From Prevotella sp. (lineage in GTDB: Bacteria > Bacteroidota > Bacteroidia > Bacteroidales > Bacteroidaceae): a DNA stretch of 45,968 nt. Both the position numbers and the translations under genes were made by a program. This document shows, in pieces, positions 25,376-33,963 of the stretch; the stretch's first letter is position 1, and the number at the start of each line of letters is the position of its first letter. The notes under the pieces are model-generated. The model saw nothing but the letters and a program-made list of their open reading frames with translations, was not told the DNA's origin and did not search any database. The stretch covers positions 1 to 45,968 of the forward strand of contig JAGCZA010000020.1 of NCBI GenBank assembly GCA_017960525.1, read 5' to 3'.

Positions 25376-28225
25376 ATGGACAAGATATGCGTCTACGGAG
25401 CACGTGTTCACAACCTGAAGAATATCGACGTTGTGATACCCCACCAGTCGCTCACCGTCATCACCGGACTGAGCGGTTCGGGCAAGTCGTCGCTGGCTTT
25501 CGACACCATTTTCGCCGAAGGCCAGCGGCGCTACATTGAGACCTTCTCGGCCTACGCCCGCAACTTCCTTGGAGGTCTGGAACGTCCTGATGTAGACAAG
25601 ATCACGGGGCTTTCGCCCGTCATCAGCATCGAGCAGAAGACCACTAACAAGAACCCGCGCTCGACCGTTGGCACCACTACTGAGATTTACGACTATATGC
25701 GACTGCTCTTCGCCCGCGCCGGCAAAGCCTACAGCTATGTCACGGGTGAGCCGATGGTGAAGTACACCGAGGAGCGTGTCATCGAAATGATTCTCAATGA
25801 CTACGCCGGGCGCAAGATTTTCCTCCTGGCGCCACTGGTACGCTCCCGCAAGGGCCACTACCGCGAACTCTTTGAGGCCATGCGCCGGAAGGGCTATCTC
25901 ACCATGCGCGTCGACGGGCAGATAGTGGAGATAGAGCGGGGCATGAAGGTGGACCGCTACAAGAACCACGACATTGAGGTGGTCATCGACAAGATGAAGG
26001 TTGACACCACCAAGGATACCGAGAGGCTGAAGAAGAGCGTGCAGATGGCCATGAAACAGGGTGAGGGACTGGTCATGGTCTATGACACTGAGACCGCTCA
26101 GGCTAAATACTTCTCGCGCCGGCTGATGTGCCCAACGACCGGCATCAGCTACAGCGACCCGGCGCCAAACAACTTCTCGTTCAACTCGCCGCAGGGTGCC
26201 TGCCCCCATTGCAAGGGGCTGGGTGTCATCAGCGAAATCGACCTCTCAAAGGTGATGCCCGACACCAAGAAGAGCATCCACGACGGTGGCATCGTTCCTT
26301 TAGGAAAATATAAGAACCAACTCATTTTCTGGCAGATAGACGCTATTCTCAAGCGGTTTGAATGTGACTTGCGAACCCCGATCGGCCAGATTCCCGATGA
26401 GGCGATGAACGAGATTCTCTATGGTTCGCTGGAGAATGTGCGCATCGACAAAGAGCTGGTCCACACCACCAGCGACTATTTCGTTGCCTTCGATGGCATA
26501 GTGAAGTATTTGCGCGATGCGATGGAGGCCGACGAGAGTGCCAACGGCCAGAAGTGGGCCAGCCAGTTTATGGCCGAGAGCAAGTGCAAGGAATGTCAAG
26601 GGCAGCGGCTCAACCGTGAAGCCCTCTCCTATAAGATTTGGGACAAGAACATCGCCCAGCTCTCGGATATGGACCTCGACGAGCTGCGCCAGTGGCTGGA
26701 ACAGGTCGAGCCTCACCTTGACGAGAAGCAGCGGCAGATTGCCGCCGAGATTCTGAAGGAGATACGCACGCGGCTGGACTTCCTTCTCGACGTGGGTCTC
26801 GACTACTTGTCACTGGGCCGGCAGTCGGCCTCGCTCTCTGGCGGCGAAAGCCAGCGCATACGCCTGGCCACGCAAATCGGATCGCAGCTGGTCAATGTGC
26901 TCTACATCCTCGACGAGCCGAGCATCGGACTGCACCAGCGCGACAACCAGCGGCTCATCCATTCGCTGAAGCAGCTGCGCGACCTGGGCAATACTGTTAT
27001 CGTAGTGGAGCACGACAAGGATATGATGCTCGCCGCCGACTATATCATCGACATCGGCCCCCGTGCCGGACGAAAGGGTGGGGAAGTGGTGTTTCAAGGC
27101 ACCCCCGAAGAGATACTCCATGCTGACACCCTCACCGCCCGCTACCTGAAGACCGAACCTTTGCAAACTGCAGTCTCTCAACCCTCAACTCTCAACCCTC
27201 AACTCTCAACCCTCAACTCTCAACCCTCAACTCTCAACTCTCAACAGATTACTCTAAGGGGCTGTTCCGGCAACAACCTGAAGCACATCGATGTCACCTT
27301 CCCCTTGGGCAAGCTCATCGTGGTTACTGGCGTCAGCGGCAGCGGCAAGTCGACGCTCATCAACGAGACCCTGCAGCCCATCCTCTCGCAGCACTTATAC
27401 CGCTCGCTCAAACGCCCGCTGCCCTACGACAGCATAGAGGGGCTGGAACTCGTCGACAAGGTGGTCGACGTAGACCAAAGTCCCATAGGCCGCACGCCGC
27501 GCTCAAACCCTGCCACCTATACGGGTGTCTTCGCCGACATACGCTCGCTCTTCGTCGCCCTGCCAGAGGCCAAAATCCGAGGCTATAAGCCCGGACGATT
27601 CTCGTTCAACGTGAAGGGAGGAAGGTGCGAAACCTGTGGCGGCAACGGCTACAAGACCATCGAGATGAACTTCCTGCCTGACATTCAGGTGCCCTGCGAG
27701 GAGTGTCACGGCAAGCGCTACAACCGTGAGACGCTGGAGGTGCGGTACAAGGGCAAGTCGATTGCCGACGTGCTCGACATGACCATCAACCAGGCTGTGG
27801 AGTTCTTTGAAAATGTCCCCGACATACTCCGAAAAATCAAAACCATACAGGATGTCGGACTTGGATATATCAAGCTCGGACAGCCCTCAACCACCTTGAG
27901 CGGCGGCGAGAGCCAGCGGGTGAAACTGGCCGCTGAACTGAGCAAGCGCGACACGGGGCGCACCATCTACATCCTCGACGAGCCTACCACTGGCCTTCAC
28001 TTCGAGGACATCCGCATCCTCATGCAGGTGCTCCACAAACTGGTGGAGCGGGGCAACACCGTCATCGTCATCGAACACAATCTCGACGTCATTACTCAAG
28101 CCGACCACATCATCGACATGGGGCCTGAGGGTGGTCGTCGCGGCGGCAACATCCTCGTAGAGGGCACCCCTGCCGAAGTGGCCCGCAGCGGGGTGGGCTA
28201 CACCTCCCAGTATCTCCCGACATAG
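25376..28225 (+). CDS. uvrA: UvrA excinuclease ATPase, second paralogue
   Basis: This 949-aa protein is a complete UvrA: Walker [10 protein letters not shown] and GVSGSGKST, signatures [12 protein letters not shown] and [12 protein letters not shown], Walker [12 protein letters not shown] and [11 protein letters not shown], and zinc-site cysteines [17 protein letters not shown] and CETC...CEEC. It differs from the first paralogue by a Gln/Pro/Ser/Thr/Leu/Asn-rich linker at about residues 600-624, encoded by a run of 7-bp repeats between the two ATPase halves. Because 7 is not a multiple of 3, slippage by one unit would shift the frame and remove the second half. It follows the T9SS gene by 12 bp and is convergent with the GH2 gene. 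Confidence 0.93.
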   Translation: MDKICVYGARVHNLKNIDVVIPHQSLTVITGLSGSGKSSLAFDTIFAEGQRRYIETFSAYARNFLGGLERPDVDKITGLSPVISIEQKTTNKNPRSTVGTTTEIYDYMRLLFARAGKAYSYVTGEPMVKYTEERVIEMILNDYAGRKIFLLAPLVRSRKGHYRELFEAMRRKGYLTMRVDGQIVEIERGMKVDRYKNHDIEVVIDKMKVDTTKDTERLKKSVQMAMKQGEGLVMVYDTETAQAKYFSRRLMCPTTGISYSDPAPNNFSFNSPQGACPHCKGLGVISEIDLSKVMPDTKKSIHDGGIVPLGKYKNQLIFWQIDAILKRFECDLRTPIGQIPDEAMNEILYGSLENVRIDKELVHTTSDYFVAFDGIVKYLRDAMEADESANGQKWASQFMAESKCKECQGQRLNREALSYKIWDKNIAQLSDMDLDELRQWLEQVEPHLDEKQRQIAAEILKEIRTRLDFLLDVGLDYLSLGRQSASLSGGESQRIRLATQIGSQLVNVLYILDEPSIGLHQRDNQRLIHSLKQLRDLGNTVIVVEHDKDMMLAADYIIDIGPRAGRKGGEVVFQGTPEEILHADTLTARYLKTEPLQTAVSQPSTLNPQLSTLNSQPSTLNSQQITLRGCSGNNLKHIDVTFPLGKLIVVTGVSGSGKSTLINETLQPILSQHLYRSLKRPLPYDSIEGLELVDKVVDVDQSPIGRTPRSNPATYTGVFADIRSLFVALPEAKIRGYKPGRFSFNVKGGRCETCGGNGYKTIEMNFLPDIQVPCEECHGKRYNRETLEVRYKGKSIADVLDMTINQAVEFFENVPDILRKIKTIQDVGLGYIKLGQPSTTLSGGESQRVKLAAELSKRDTGRTIYILDEPTTGLHFEDIRILMQVLHKLVERGNTVIVIEHNLDVITQADHIIDMGPEGGRRGGNILVEGTPAEVARSGVGYTSQYLPT
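27177..27245 (+). repeat. Heptanucleotide microsatellite (CTCAACY) inside uvrA
   Basis: Nine complete CTCAACC/CTCAACT units plus a six-base partial unit run without interruption. The first eight alternate C and T in the last position, and the last units are all T type. The run falls exactly in the linker between the two ABC domains. Confidence 0.95.
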
Positions 28226-28241
28226 TGTCTGAGGGGGTGCG

Positions 28242-30464
28242 TCATTTTAGGGCGATAGTGATATTGGCAGCAGGCAGGGGGCTTTTGACAATGACCTTTG
28301 CCTGCCCTGCTTTCTGGGTGCTGCGCACAGCGACGATGGCGCGGCCTTTCCAGGTCTTCACGCGAGGTGAGGTGTAAGGCTCTGTGTCCTTCAGGTCGGC
28401 ACTCGCTGCGGCCATCAGCCGCGCTTTTCCGCTGATGCTGACCTCGCAGGGGATGGCTGCCTCAGGACAGACGTTGCCCAGCCGGTCGACCACCTCGATG
28501 GTGATGTATGCTAAGTCCTGTCCGTCGGCCTTCATCATCAGTTTGTCGGCAGTCAGGCGCAGGCGGGCTGGTTCGCCGGCTGTAGTGAGGGCGACCGTTT
28601 TTCCGCCAGCCTCGGCGCGAAGGGTGCCTGGCTGGTAGTCGATGGTGAAGACGGCCATGAACTGCGTATCGCGCCCCACCGCTTTCCTGCCCACCTCCTT
28701 GTCGTTCAGGTAGAGCGTCACTTCGGGGGCTTTTGTATAGACTTCCACCTCGATGGGTTTGCCTTCCCATCCCGGCCAGCTCCAGCTTTCCCACGTGGGC
28801 CATACGCTCCAGGCCGTCTCCTTAATAGTTCCGTGATAGCCATTCGGCTCGCCTACGGCCATATACAGCTTCGCGTCAGTCTGCCACAGCATTTCCCTGT
28901 AGTGGCTGATGGGTTTGCGCCAGCCGGTGATGTCCACATCGCCGCAGTAGGCTCCGTGCCAGTCGGGCTGTCCGCCGTCGACGTAGTGCTCGCCCTCGCG
29001 CTCGCCCTTATAGTAGTAACGGCCAATGCCCGACTCTCCCAAATAGTCGAGGCCCGTCCAGACGATGTCGCCCACCACGTAGGCATAGTCGTTGGTGATG
29101 GCCCAGTTCCTGAAAGCGTCACGGGGGTAGCTCTCCGTCTGCCAGATGACGCGCTTAGGGTCGCGCTGGTGGTCGCTGTCGTGCTTGTGAATCATGTAGT
29201 TGTAGCCCACCACGTCGAGCACCTCTGCGTGGGGGTCATAGATGTCCCAGTCGCTGTCCCAGGCACAGAGAGCCTCGGTGACGGGTCGTGTGTCGTCTTC
29301 TTCGAGGATGGCCTTCTTCAGCTTGCGGGCGGTGGTGACGACGCGGATGTCCTTGCGCTCGATGACCTCGTTACCAATGCTCCAGCAGATGATGCTGGGG
29401 TGGTTGCGGTCGCGCTTCACCATCGCGTGAAGGTCTTCGCGGTAGCAGGAGTCGATGAGCGTCGAGTAGTCGTAGGGAGTCTTCGCCGTTCGCCATCCGT
29501 CGAAGGCTTCGTCGATGACGAGCATACCTATGGAGTCGCAGGCGTCGAGAAAAGCTTGAGACGGGGGATTGTGGCTGGTGCGTATGAGGTTGAAGCCTGC
29601 TTCCTTCATCTGCCTGACCTTGCGAGTTTCGGCAGCGTCGAAAGCCATTGCGCCCAGCATGCCGTCGTCGTGGTGCAGGCAGGCACCATTGATGAGCACC
29701 CTCTTGCCGTTGAGCACAAACCCCCTCTCTGCGTCGAACGAGAAGGTGCGTATGCCATAGCTGACCGGCACCGCGTCACCCTCGGCCTCGATGGTTGTAT
29801 GGTAAAGATAGGGGTCTTCTGGCGACCACAGGTGGGGTTGCTCCACGTGGATGGTCTTCTCTATCGGCCTGCGCGAGCCGTCCTCCATCACCACCTCGGC
29901 CTTGATGTTCACCGTGTGGATGTCGGGCGTGGTCACGCGGACGCTCCACTCGTCGATATGGCGGCGCTTCAACGTCAGAAGCCACACGTGGCGGTAGATG
30001 CCCGAACCGCTGTACCAGCGGCAGTTGGGCTGCTGCGAGTTGTCCACCTTCACCACCACCTCGTTCAACCGCTGGTCCCGGTAAAGCAGCCGGGTCACAT
30101 CGACGGTGAACGGCGTATAGCCGTAGGCGTGCTGACCCGCTTTCTTGCCGTTAACAAACACCTCGGCACGCTGGTAGACGCCCTCGAAGTGCAGCATCAC
30201 CACTTCGCTCTGGGGCGTGGCAAAGGTTTTCCGATACTCGCCCGTGCCGCCCTGATACCAGCCGCCGCCCGTGCCGGTGGCACCCGTCGCTGGGTCGGGA
30301 GCCGAGCAGATGTCCCAGTCGTGGGGCAGGTCTACCGCGATGCTTACGCCGTTTCTCACAAACTGCCATCCTAAGTCGAACAGCTGCCGCCGTCCGTCAC
30401 CATGTGCCATCGCACCAAGCATCGCCGTCAGGCAGACAGCCATCGTTACACATCTTTTCATCAT
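28242..30464 (-). CDS. Secreted GH2 beta-galactosidase-type glycosidase
   Basis: This 740-aa protein has a signal peptide (MMKRCVTMAVCLTAMLGAMA). The GH2 domain order is present: jelly-roll sugar-binding domain (GGTGEYRKTF, EGVYQRAEVFVNGKKAG), Ig-like domain, and TIM barrel starting at VLNGKRVLINGACLHHD. The candidate acid/base Glu is in SIGNEVIER (about residue 363), and WQTESYPRD (about 442) carries the nucleophile candidate. C-terminal domains resemble the DUF4982/Ig-like tail of Bacteroidetes GH2 enzymes. It probably removes beta-linked sugars from glycans in the periplasm; exact substrate is open. It is convergent with uvrA and has its own promoter. Confidence 0.9.
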   Translation of the reverse strand: MMKRCVTMAVCLTAMLGAMAHGDGRRQLFDLGWQFVRNGVSIAVDLPHDWDICSAPDPATGATGTGGGWYQGGTGEYRKTFATPQSEVVMLHFEGVYQRAEVFVNGKKAGQHAYGYTPFTVDVTRLLYRDQRLNEVVVKVDNSQQPNCRWYSGSGIYRHVWLLTLKRRHIDEWSVRVTTPDIHTVNIKAEVVMEDGSRRPIEKTIHVEQPHLWSPEDPYLYHTTIEAEGDAVPVSYGIRTFSFDAERGFVLNGKRVLINGACLHHDDGMLGAMAFDAAETRKVRQMKEAGFNLIRTSHNPPSQAFLDACDSIGMLVIDEAFDGWRTAKTPYDYSTLIDSCYREDLHAMVKRDRNHPSIICWSIGNEVIERKDIRVVTTARKLKKAILEEDDTRPVTEALCAWDSDWDIYDPHAEVLDVVGYNYMIHKHDSDHQRDPKRVIWQTESYPRDAFRNWAITNDYAYVVGDIVWTGLDYLGESGIGRYYYKGEREGEHYVDGGQPDWHGAYCGDVDITGWRKPISHYREMLWQTDAKLYMAVGEPNGYHGTIKETAWSVWPTWESWSWPGWEGKPIEVEVYTKAPEVTLYLNDKEVGRKAVGRDTQFMAVFTIDYQPGTLRAEAGGKTVALTTAGEPARLRLTADKLMMKADGQDLAYITIEVVDRLGNVCPEAAIPCEVSISGKARLMAAASADLKDTEPYTSPRVKTWKGRAIVAVRSTQKAGQAKVIVKSPLPAANITIALK

Positions 30465-30490
30465 CTTGTAGAAACTTTCAGATTATGAAG

Positions 30491-30524
30491 CAAAAATAGC
30501 AATAATTATCAAACAAGTACCAAA
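30491..30524 (-). promoter_or_regulatory. Promoter of the GH2 gene
   Basis: Minus-strand TTTG (30521-30524), 22-bp spacer and TATTTTTG (30491-30498), 27 bp before the start codon. Spacing is slightly long. Confidence 0.6.
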
Positions 30525-30585
30525 GAATTGGAGAATTTCAACAAAAACAGCACGCTTTTTATAGTTTTTTACACAAGAGTATTTG

Positions 30586-30816
30586 TCACAACGTCACGTC
30601 TTCGCTCATATTGCAAAAAGCATCAAGGATTTTGTGCCGCCATTCGAAAGACGTGTTCACAGCCATGTCACATTCCTCGGTAGTCTTGCACATGGGCAAC
30701 TTGTTCACCATACAGTTATGTACTTCTTCCATATCTCCAGAGACTTCCGGCTGCCAGCGGTGGTTGTTTTTGTGCGGACAACGAAGGACTTCCTTTAGAA
30801 CTGCGATACTGTTCTT
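30586..30816 (-). pseudogene. Fragment of an IS1595-like transposase
   Basis: A 76-codon minus-strand frame without a proper start, bounded by stops at 30817-30819 and 30586-30588, contains CPHKNNHRW and, near its end, MAVNTSFEWRHKILDAF. The last segment resembles the zinc-ribbon and helix-turn-helix portion of IS1595/ISXO2-like transposases (TxFxWRHKIL). The DDE catalytic part is missing and no terminal repeats are seen. It is a decayed remnant within the 540-bp gap between the GH2 and HU genes. Confidence 0.55.
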
Positions 30817-30917
30817 CTACGGAGACTTGGATTTGTACTGACCAACACAAAATCTCGTAGAACCGAAATAATTATTGAAATAATTAACGTAATATTGATT
30901 AAAGAATGTTATTCGCC

Positions 30918-30949
30918 TTTGTTAATTGGTTGTTTCCGTTTTACCTTTG
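30918..30949 (+). promoter_or_regulatory. Promoter of the HU/moxR operon
   Basis: TTTG (30918-30921), 20-bp spacer and TACCTTTG (30942-30949) match the consensus fully. The start codon of the HU gene is 55 bp downstream. Tight spacing of the next genes suggests one transcript through moxR. Confidence 0.8.
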
Positions 30950-31004
30950 CATCATAAAAAGAAAAGGAAGACGAGGAATCTGACATCTTTGGACATATTG
31001 TACG

Positions 31005-31292
31005 ATGAATAATAAGGACTTCATAACAGCATTGGCCAGCCGAACAGGTATGCGCAACAGCGAGACACAGCGGCTGGTGGACACCATTGTGGGAGCAATG
31101 GGCGACCATTTCCTGGATGGCGATGCCGTCCAGTTGCCAAACCTGGGAACCTTCGAGGTGAAGAAGAAGTTGGAGCGCATCATTGTCAATCCCACCACAG
31201 GCCAGCGTATGCTTGTGCCGCCAAAGTTGGTATTGGGCTTCAAGCCAAGCACGGAGTGGAAAGACAAGATTAAGAAAGGAGGGAACAACTGA
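31005..31292 (+). CDS. HU-family DNA-binding protein
   Basis: This 95-aa single HU/IHF domain contains MNNKDFITALASRTGM, the core LPNLGTFEVKKK and the DNA-binding arm ERIIVNPTTGQRMLVPP followed by GFKPSTEWKDKI. It bends and compacts DNA without strong sequence preference. The stop overlaps the start of the next gene (TGATG), which encodes a second HU domain on a membrane protein, so translation is likely coupled and the two may form a heterodimer. Confidence 0.9.
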   Translation: MNNKDFITALASRTGMRNSETQRLVDTIVGAMGDHFLDGDAVQLPNLGTFEVKKKLERIIVNPTTGQRMLVPPKLVLGFKPSTEWKDKIKKGGNN

Positions 31293-32416
31293 TGGGCAAA
31301 ATTATGATGAGCGACCTGGCTGGTGTGCTGGCCGAGCGACACCATCTGGGCAAAGACCAGGCCCAGCAGTTTCTTGCCGCCATCGTGGAGACCATTCGCG
31401 ATGGCGTGGCTGACGACGGTCTCGTCAAAATAAAAGGACTTGGCACATTCAAACTCGTTGACGTCGATGCCAGAGAAAGCATCAGCGTCAATTCTGGCGA
31501 GCGTGTGGTCATCGACGGCCATAGCAAACTGACGTTCCTGCCCGACTTGGCTATGAAGGAACTGGTGAACAGACCTTTTGCACAGTTCGATACCGTGATA
31601 CTGAACGAGGGCGTCAACTTCGATGAGACCTCGATTAATGACGATGATGAAGAGGCAGAGCCAGAGACTATCCTCGAAGAACCTGTCGCTCCTGTCGAGG
31701 AGCCAGTCGTGCAACCTGATGAGGAACCCGTGGCGCAGCCCGTTGAAGAGCCTGTGGTGCAGCCTGTTGAGGAGGCACCTGTGGCGCAGGTCGTTCAGGA
31801 GCCCGAGCCAGTTGCTCCTGTAGAGGAACCGAAAGAAAAGCCTGCTAAGAAACCTGCTGAGGTACCCGCTTGGGGATATGTGGAGGAATCCCAAGAGGAA
31901 TCTGACGAGGATTATGTCGACGAGGGAGAATCCTCGCGTTGGTGGCTCTGGTTGCTGTTGGCCATCGTCGCCTGTGCCGCCAGTTTTGCTGGAGGTTATC
32001 TGCTGGGTCGCTCGTCATCGAACAATGCCAGCGTGGACGCTACTACCTCTGTGCCCGTAATGCCAACTGATACCATCGTAGCACCTGCTCCTGCTGACAC
32101 ATTGGCTAAAGATACAACTACTGTCGATACGGTGAAGCAAGCCCCCGCTCCTGCTGCCGATGAGGAATGGAAGAAATACGACGCGATGGACAATCGCGTG
32201 CGCTTGGGAGCTTACCGCATCGTTGGCACCGACCAGGTGGTCAAGGCTCGCAAGGGTGACACCACCAAGCGCATTGCCCGCCGCACGCTGGGCGAGGGGA
32301 TGGAGTGTTATATTGAAGTGTACAACGGCATCAGCGGGCGCGACACACTGAAAGCTGGCCAGGAAGTGAAGCTTCCCAAATTGGTGTCGAAAAAGAAATT
32401 TTCATCTAAAAAATAA
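31292..32416 (+). CDS. HU domain - transmembrane - LysM-like protein
   Basis: This 374-aa protein has three parts. Residues 1-95 are an HU-like domain (MMSDLAGVLAERHHLGKDQA, VKIKGLGTFKLVDV). Residues about 100-215 are acidic and Pro/Val/Glu-rich, with repeated EEPVxQPVEEP units. One transmembrane helix follows (about 217-241, WWLWLLLAIVACAASFAGG). The periplasmic end (about 304-365) looks like LysM: VKARKGDTTKRIARRTLGEG, CYIEVYNGI, LKAGQEVKLP. The arrangement predicts a cytosolic DNA-binding head and a peptidoglycan-binding tail. It is coupled to the HU gene upstream and lies 6 bp before moxR, suggesting a link to the envelope functions of the Bat cluster. Confidence 0.8.
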   Translation: MGKIMMSDLAGVLAERHHLGKDQAQQFLAAIVETIRDGVADDGLVKIKGLGTFKLVDVDARESISVNSGERVVIDGHSKLTFLPDLAMKELVNRPFAQFDTVILNEGVNFDETSINDDDEEAEPETILEEPVAPVEEPVVQPDEEPVAQPVEEPVVQPVEEAPVAQVVQEPEPVAPVEEPKEKPAKKPAEVPAWGYVEESQEESDEDYVDEGESSRWWLWLLLAIVACAASFAGGYLLGRSSSNNASVDATTSVPVMPTDTIVAPAPADTLAKDTTTVDTVKQAPAPAADEEWKKYDAMDNRVRLGAYRIVGTDQVVKARKGDTTKRIARRTLGEGMECYIEVYNGISGRDTLKAGQEVKLPKLVSKKKFSSKK

Positions 32417-32422
32417 ATAAGA

Positions 32423-33418
32423 ATGGCAGAAAACATTGACATCCGCGAATTGAACATACGGATTGAACAGCAAAGTGGCTTCGTCACCAATCTGGTGGCA
32501 GGCATGGACCGCGTCATCGTCGGTCAGAAACATTTGGTAGACTCATTGCTCATCGGCCTGCTTAGCGACGGCAACATCCTGTTGGAGGGCGTGCCCGGCC
32601 TGGCCAAGACGCTGGCTATCAAGACGCTCTCGCAACTCATCGACGCCAAGTATAGTCGCATCCAGTTTACGCCCGACTTGTTGCCCGCCGATGTGACGGG
32701 TACGATGATTTACTCGCAGAAAGACGAGAAGTTCCTCACCAAGAAGGGACCAGTGTTTGCCAACTTCGTGCTGGCCGATGAAATCAACCGCGCCCCTGCC
32801 AAGGTGCAGAGTGCACTGCTTGAGGCCATGCAGGAGAAGCAGGTGACTATTGGCAGCGAGACTTTTGACCTGCCCAGCCCGTTCCTGGTGATGGCCACAC
32901 AGAACCCCATCGAGCAGGAGGGTACCTATCCGCTGCCCGAGGCCCAGGTGGACCGCTTCATGCTGAAGGTGGTCATTGGCTATCCGTCGATTGACGAGGA
33001 GAAAAAGATTATCCGTGAGAATATCGGCAGTGGACTGCCCCAAGTGACACCCGTCACTACGGCCAAAGACATCCTGAAAGCCCGCGAGGTGGTGCGTGAG
33101 GTCTATCTCGACGAGAAGATTGAGCAGTACATCGCTGACATCGTCTTTGCCACCCGCTTCCCCGACCGTTACGGTCTGAAAGACCTGAAGGACATGATTT
33201 CCTTCGGTGGCTCGCCCCGTGCCAGCATCAACCTGGCCAAGGCTGCCCGTGCCTACGCCTTCATCAAGCGTCGCGGCTACGTGGTGCCCGAGGATGTGCG
33301 CGCTGTGGCCCACGATGTTCTGCGCCACCGCATCGGCCTGACCTACGAGGCTGAGGCCAGCAACGTCACGAGCGAGGAAATTGTCTCAAAGATTATCAAT
33401 AAGGTGGAGGTGCCTTGA
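32423..33418 (+). CDS. moxR: MoxR-family AAA ATPase
   Basis: This 331-aa AAA+ ATPase has Walker A GVPGLAKTLA, Walker B FVLADEINRAPAKVQ, the sensor-1 segment VMATQNPIEQEGTYPLPEAQ and the C-terminal lid FGGSPRASINLAKAARAYA. MoxR proteins act as chaperone-like partners of VWA-domain proteins; here BatA and BatB are the expected partners. It is the first Bat-cluster gene. The next cluster gene (DUF58) is normally adjacent, but a 534-bp repeat-flanked element starts 6 bp after this stop. Confidence 0.95.
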   Translation: MAENIDIRELNIRIEQQSGFVTNLVAGMDRVIVGQKHLVDSLLIGLLSDGNILLEGVPGLAKTLAIKTLSQLIDAKYSRIQFTPDLLPADVTGTMIYSQKDEKFLTKKGPVFANFVLADEINRAPAKVQSALLEAMQEKQVTIGSETFDLPSPFLVMATQNPIEQEGTYPLPEAQVDRFMLKVVIGYPSIDEEKKIIRENIGSGLPQVTPVTTAKDILKAREVVREVYLDEKIEQYIADIVFATRFPDRYGLKDLKDMISFGGSPRASINLAKAARAYAFIKRRGYVVPEDVRAVAHDVLRHRIGLTYEAEASNVTSEEIVSKIINKVEVP

Positions 33419-33423
33419 TTAAT

Positions 33424-33471
33424 GGAGTGAAAGGGAAGTGAAGATGGAGTGAAAGTGGAGTGAAAGTGACG
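33424..33471 (+). repeat. Left inverted-repeat arm of the S23 element
   Basis: Four units (GGAGTGAAAGG, GAAGTGAAGAT, GGAGTGAAAGT, GGAGTGAAAGTGACG). The inner 14-15 bases are the exact reverse complement of the inner end of the right arm. Confidence 0.85.
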
Positions 33472-33502
33472 ATACTTTGTAACTCAGTAAAGAATAGATG
33501 TA

Positions 33503-33883
33503 ATGGCATTGTATAGTTTTGAAAACGTAGTGGCTTGGCAAAAGGCACATACTTTTACGGTGAGTGTCTATACCATTACTCGAGATTTCCCTAAAGAGGA
33601 ATTGTATGGCTTGACTTCACAATTCCGCAGAGCAACAGTCTCTATTGAGGCCAATATAGCTGAGGGGTACAAGAAACTGAGCAAGGCAGACAAGTTGCGT
33701 TTCTTTAACATTTCTCAAGGAAGCCTTGAAGAGTGCCGTAACTACATTCTTCTTTCACGTGACCTTAAATTTATTAATGACGAGGGCATACAATTGCTTT
33801 ATCAACAGATTGAGCAGGCCAGTTGGTTTTTAAACAAATACTGCCAAGGAATTATTAATAACAATGGAATACAAGATGAATGA
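33503..33883 (+). CDS. Four-helix-bundle protein (S23/TIGR02436 family)
   Basis: This 126-aa protein is all-helical with the family pattern FENVVAWQKAHTFTVSVY, FPKEELYGLTSQFRRATVSI, EANIAEGYKKLSKADKLRFF and ISQGSLEECRNYILLSRDL. S23 proteins are encoded in intervening sequences of 23S rRNA genes and elsewhere in Bacteroidetes; Avd, the accessory protein of diversity-generating retroelements, shares the fold and oligomerises to bind nucleic acid. Here it is cargo of an inverted-repeat element inside the Bat cluster. It is more AT-rich than moxR and DUF58, which supports transfer. Its own role is unknown. Confidence 0.88.
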   Translation: MALYSFENVVAWQKAHTFTVSVYTITRDFPKEELYGLTSQFRRATVSIEANIAEGYKKLSKADKLRFFNISQGSLEECRNYILLSRDLKFINDEGIQLLYQQIEQASWFLNKYCQGIINNNGIQDE

Positions 33884-33907
33884 AAGGGAAGGTGGACGAA
33901 AATGTAA

Positions 33908-33957
33908 CGTCACTTTCACTCCTCCTTCACTCCTCTTTCACTCCCCCTTCACTCCCC
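33908..33957 (-). repeat. Right inverted-repeat arm of the S23 element
   Basis: Four CACTCC-type units (CGTCACTTTCACTCC, TCCTTCACTCC, TCTTTCACTCC, CCCTTCACTCCCC). The arm ends 6 bp before the DUF58 start and so forms its immediate 5' untranslated region. Confidence 0.85.
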
Positions 33958-33963
33958 AGAAAT

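Larger units (their letters stand above)
33424..33957 (+). mobile_element. S23 four-helix-bundle element with inverted repeats
   Basis: A 534-bp unit consists of a left arm (33424-33471), one gene (33503-33883) and a right arm (33908-33957). The arms are imperfect inverted repeats of 48-50 bp, each built of four related units of the type GGAGTGAAAGT. The unit starts 6 bp after the moxR stop and ends 6 bp before the DUF58 start, so it fills the intergenic gap exactly. No transposase is encoded. It resembles the organisation of rRNA intervening sequences (stem-forming repeats around an S23 gene), but outside an rRNA gene. Confidence 0.7.

Noticed and set aside
27177-27245. CRISPR or intergenic repeat
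   Set aside because: Seven-base units inside an open uvrA frame; it is a coding microsatellite.
28833-30374. 513-codon ORF antisense to the GH2 gene
   Set aside because: A shadow frame of GC-rich coding sequence; the GH2 frame has full domain and active-site support.
33880-33963. Longer start for the DUF58 protein
   Set aside because: The extra codons translate the right inverted-repeat arm of the S23 element and are not family-like.
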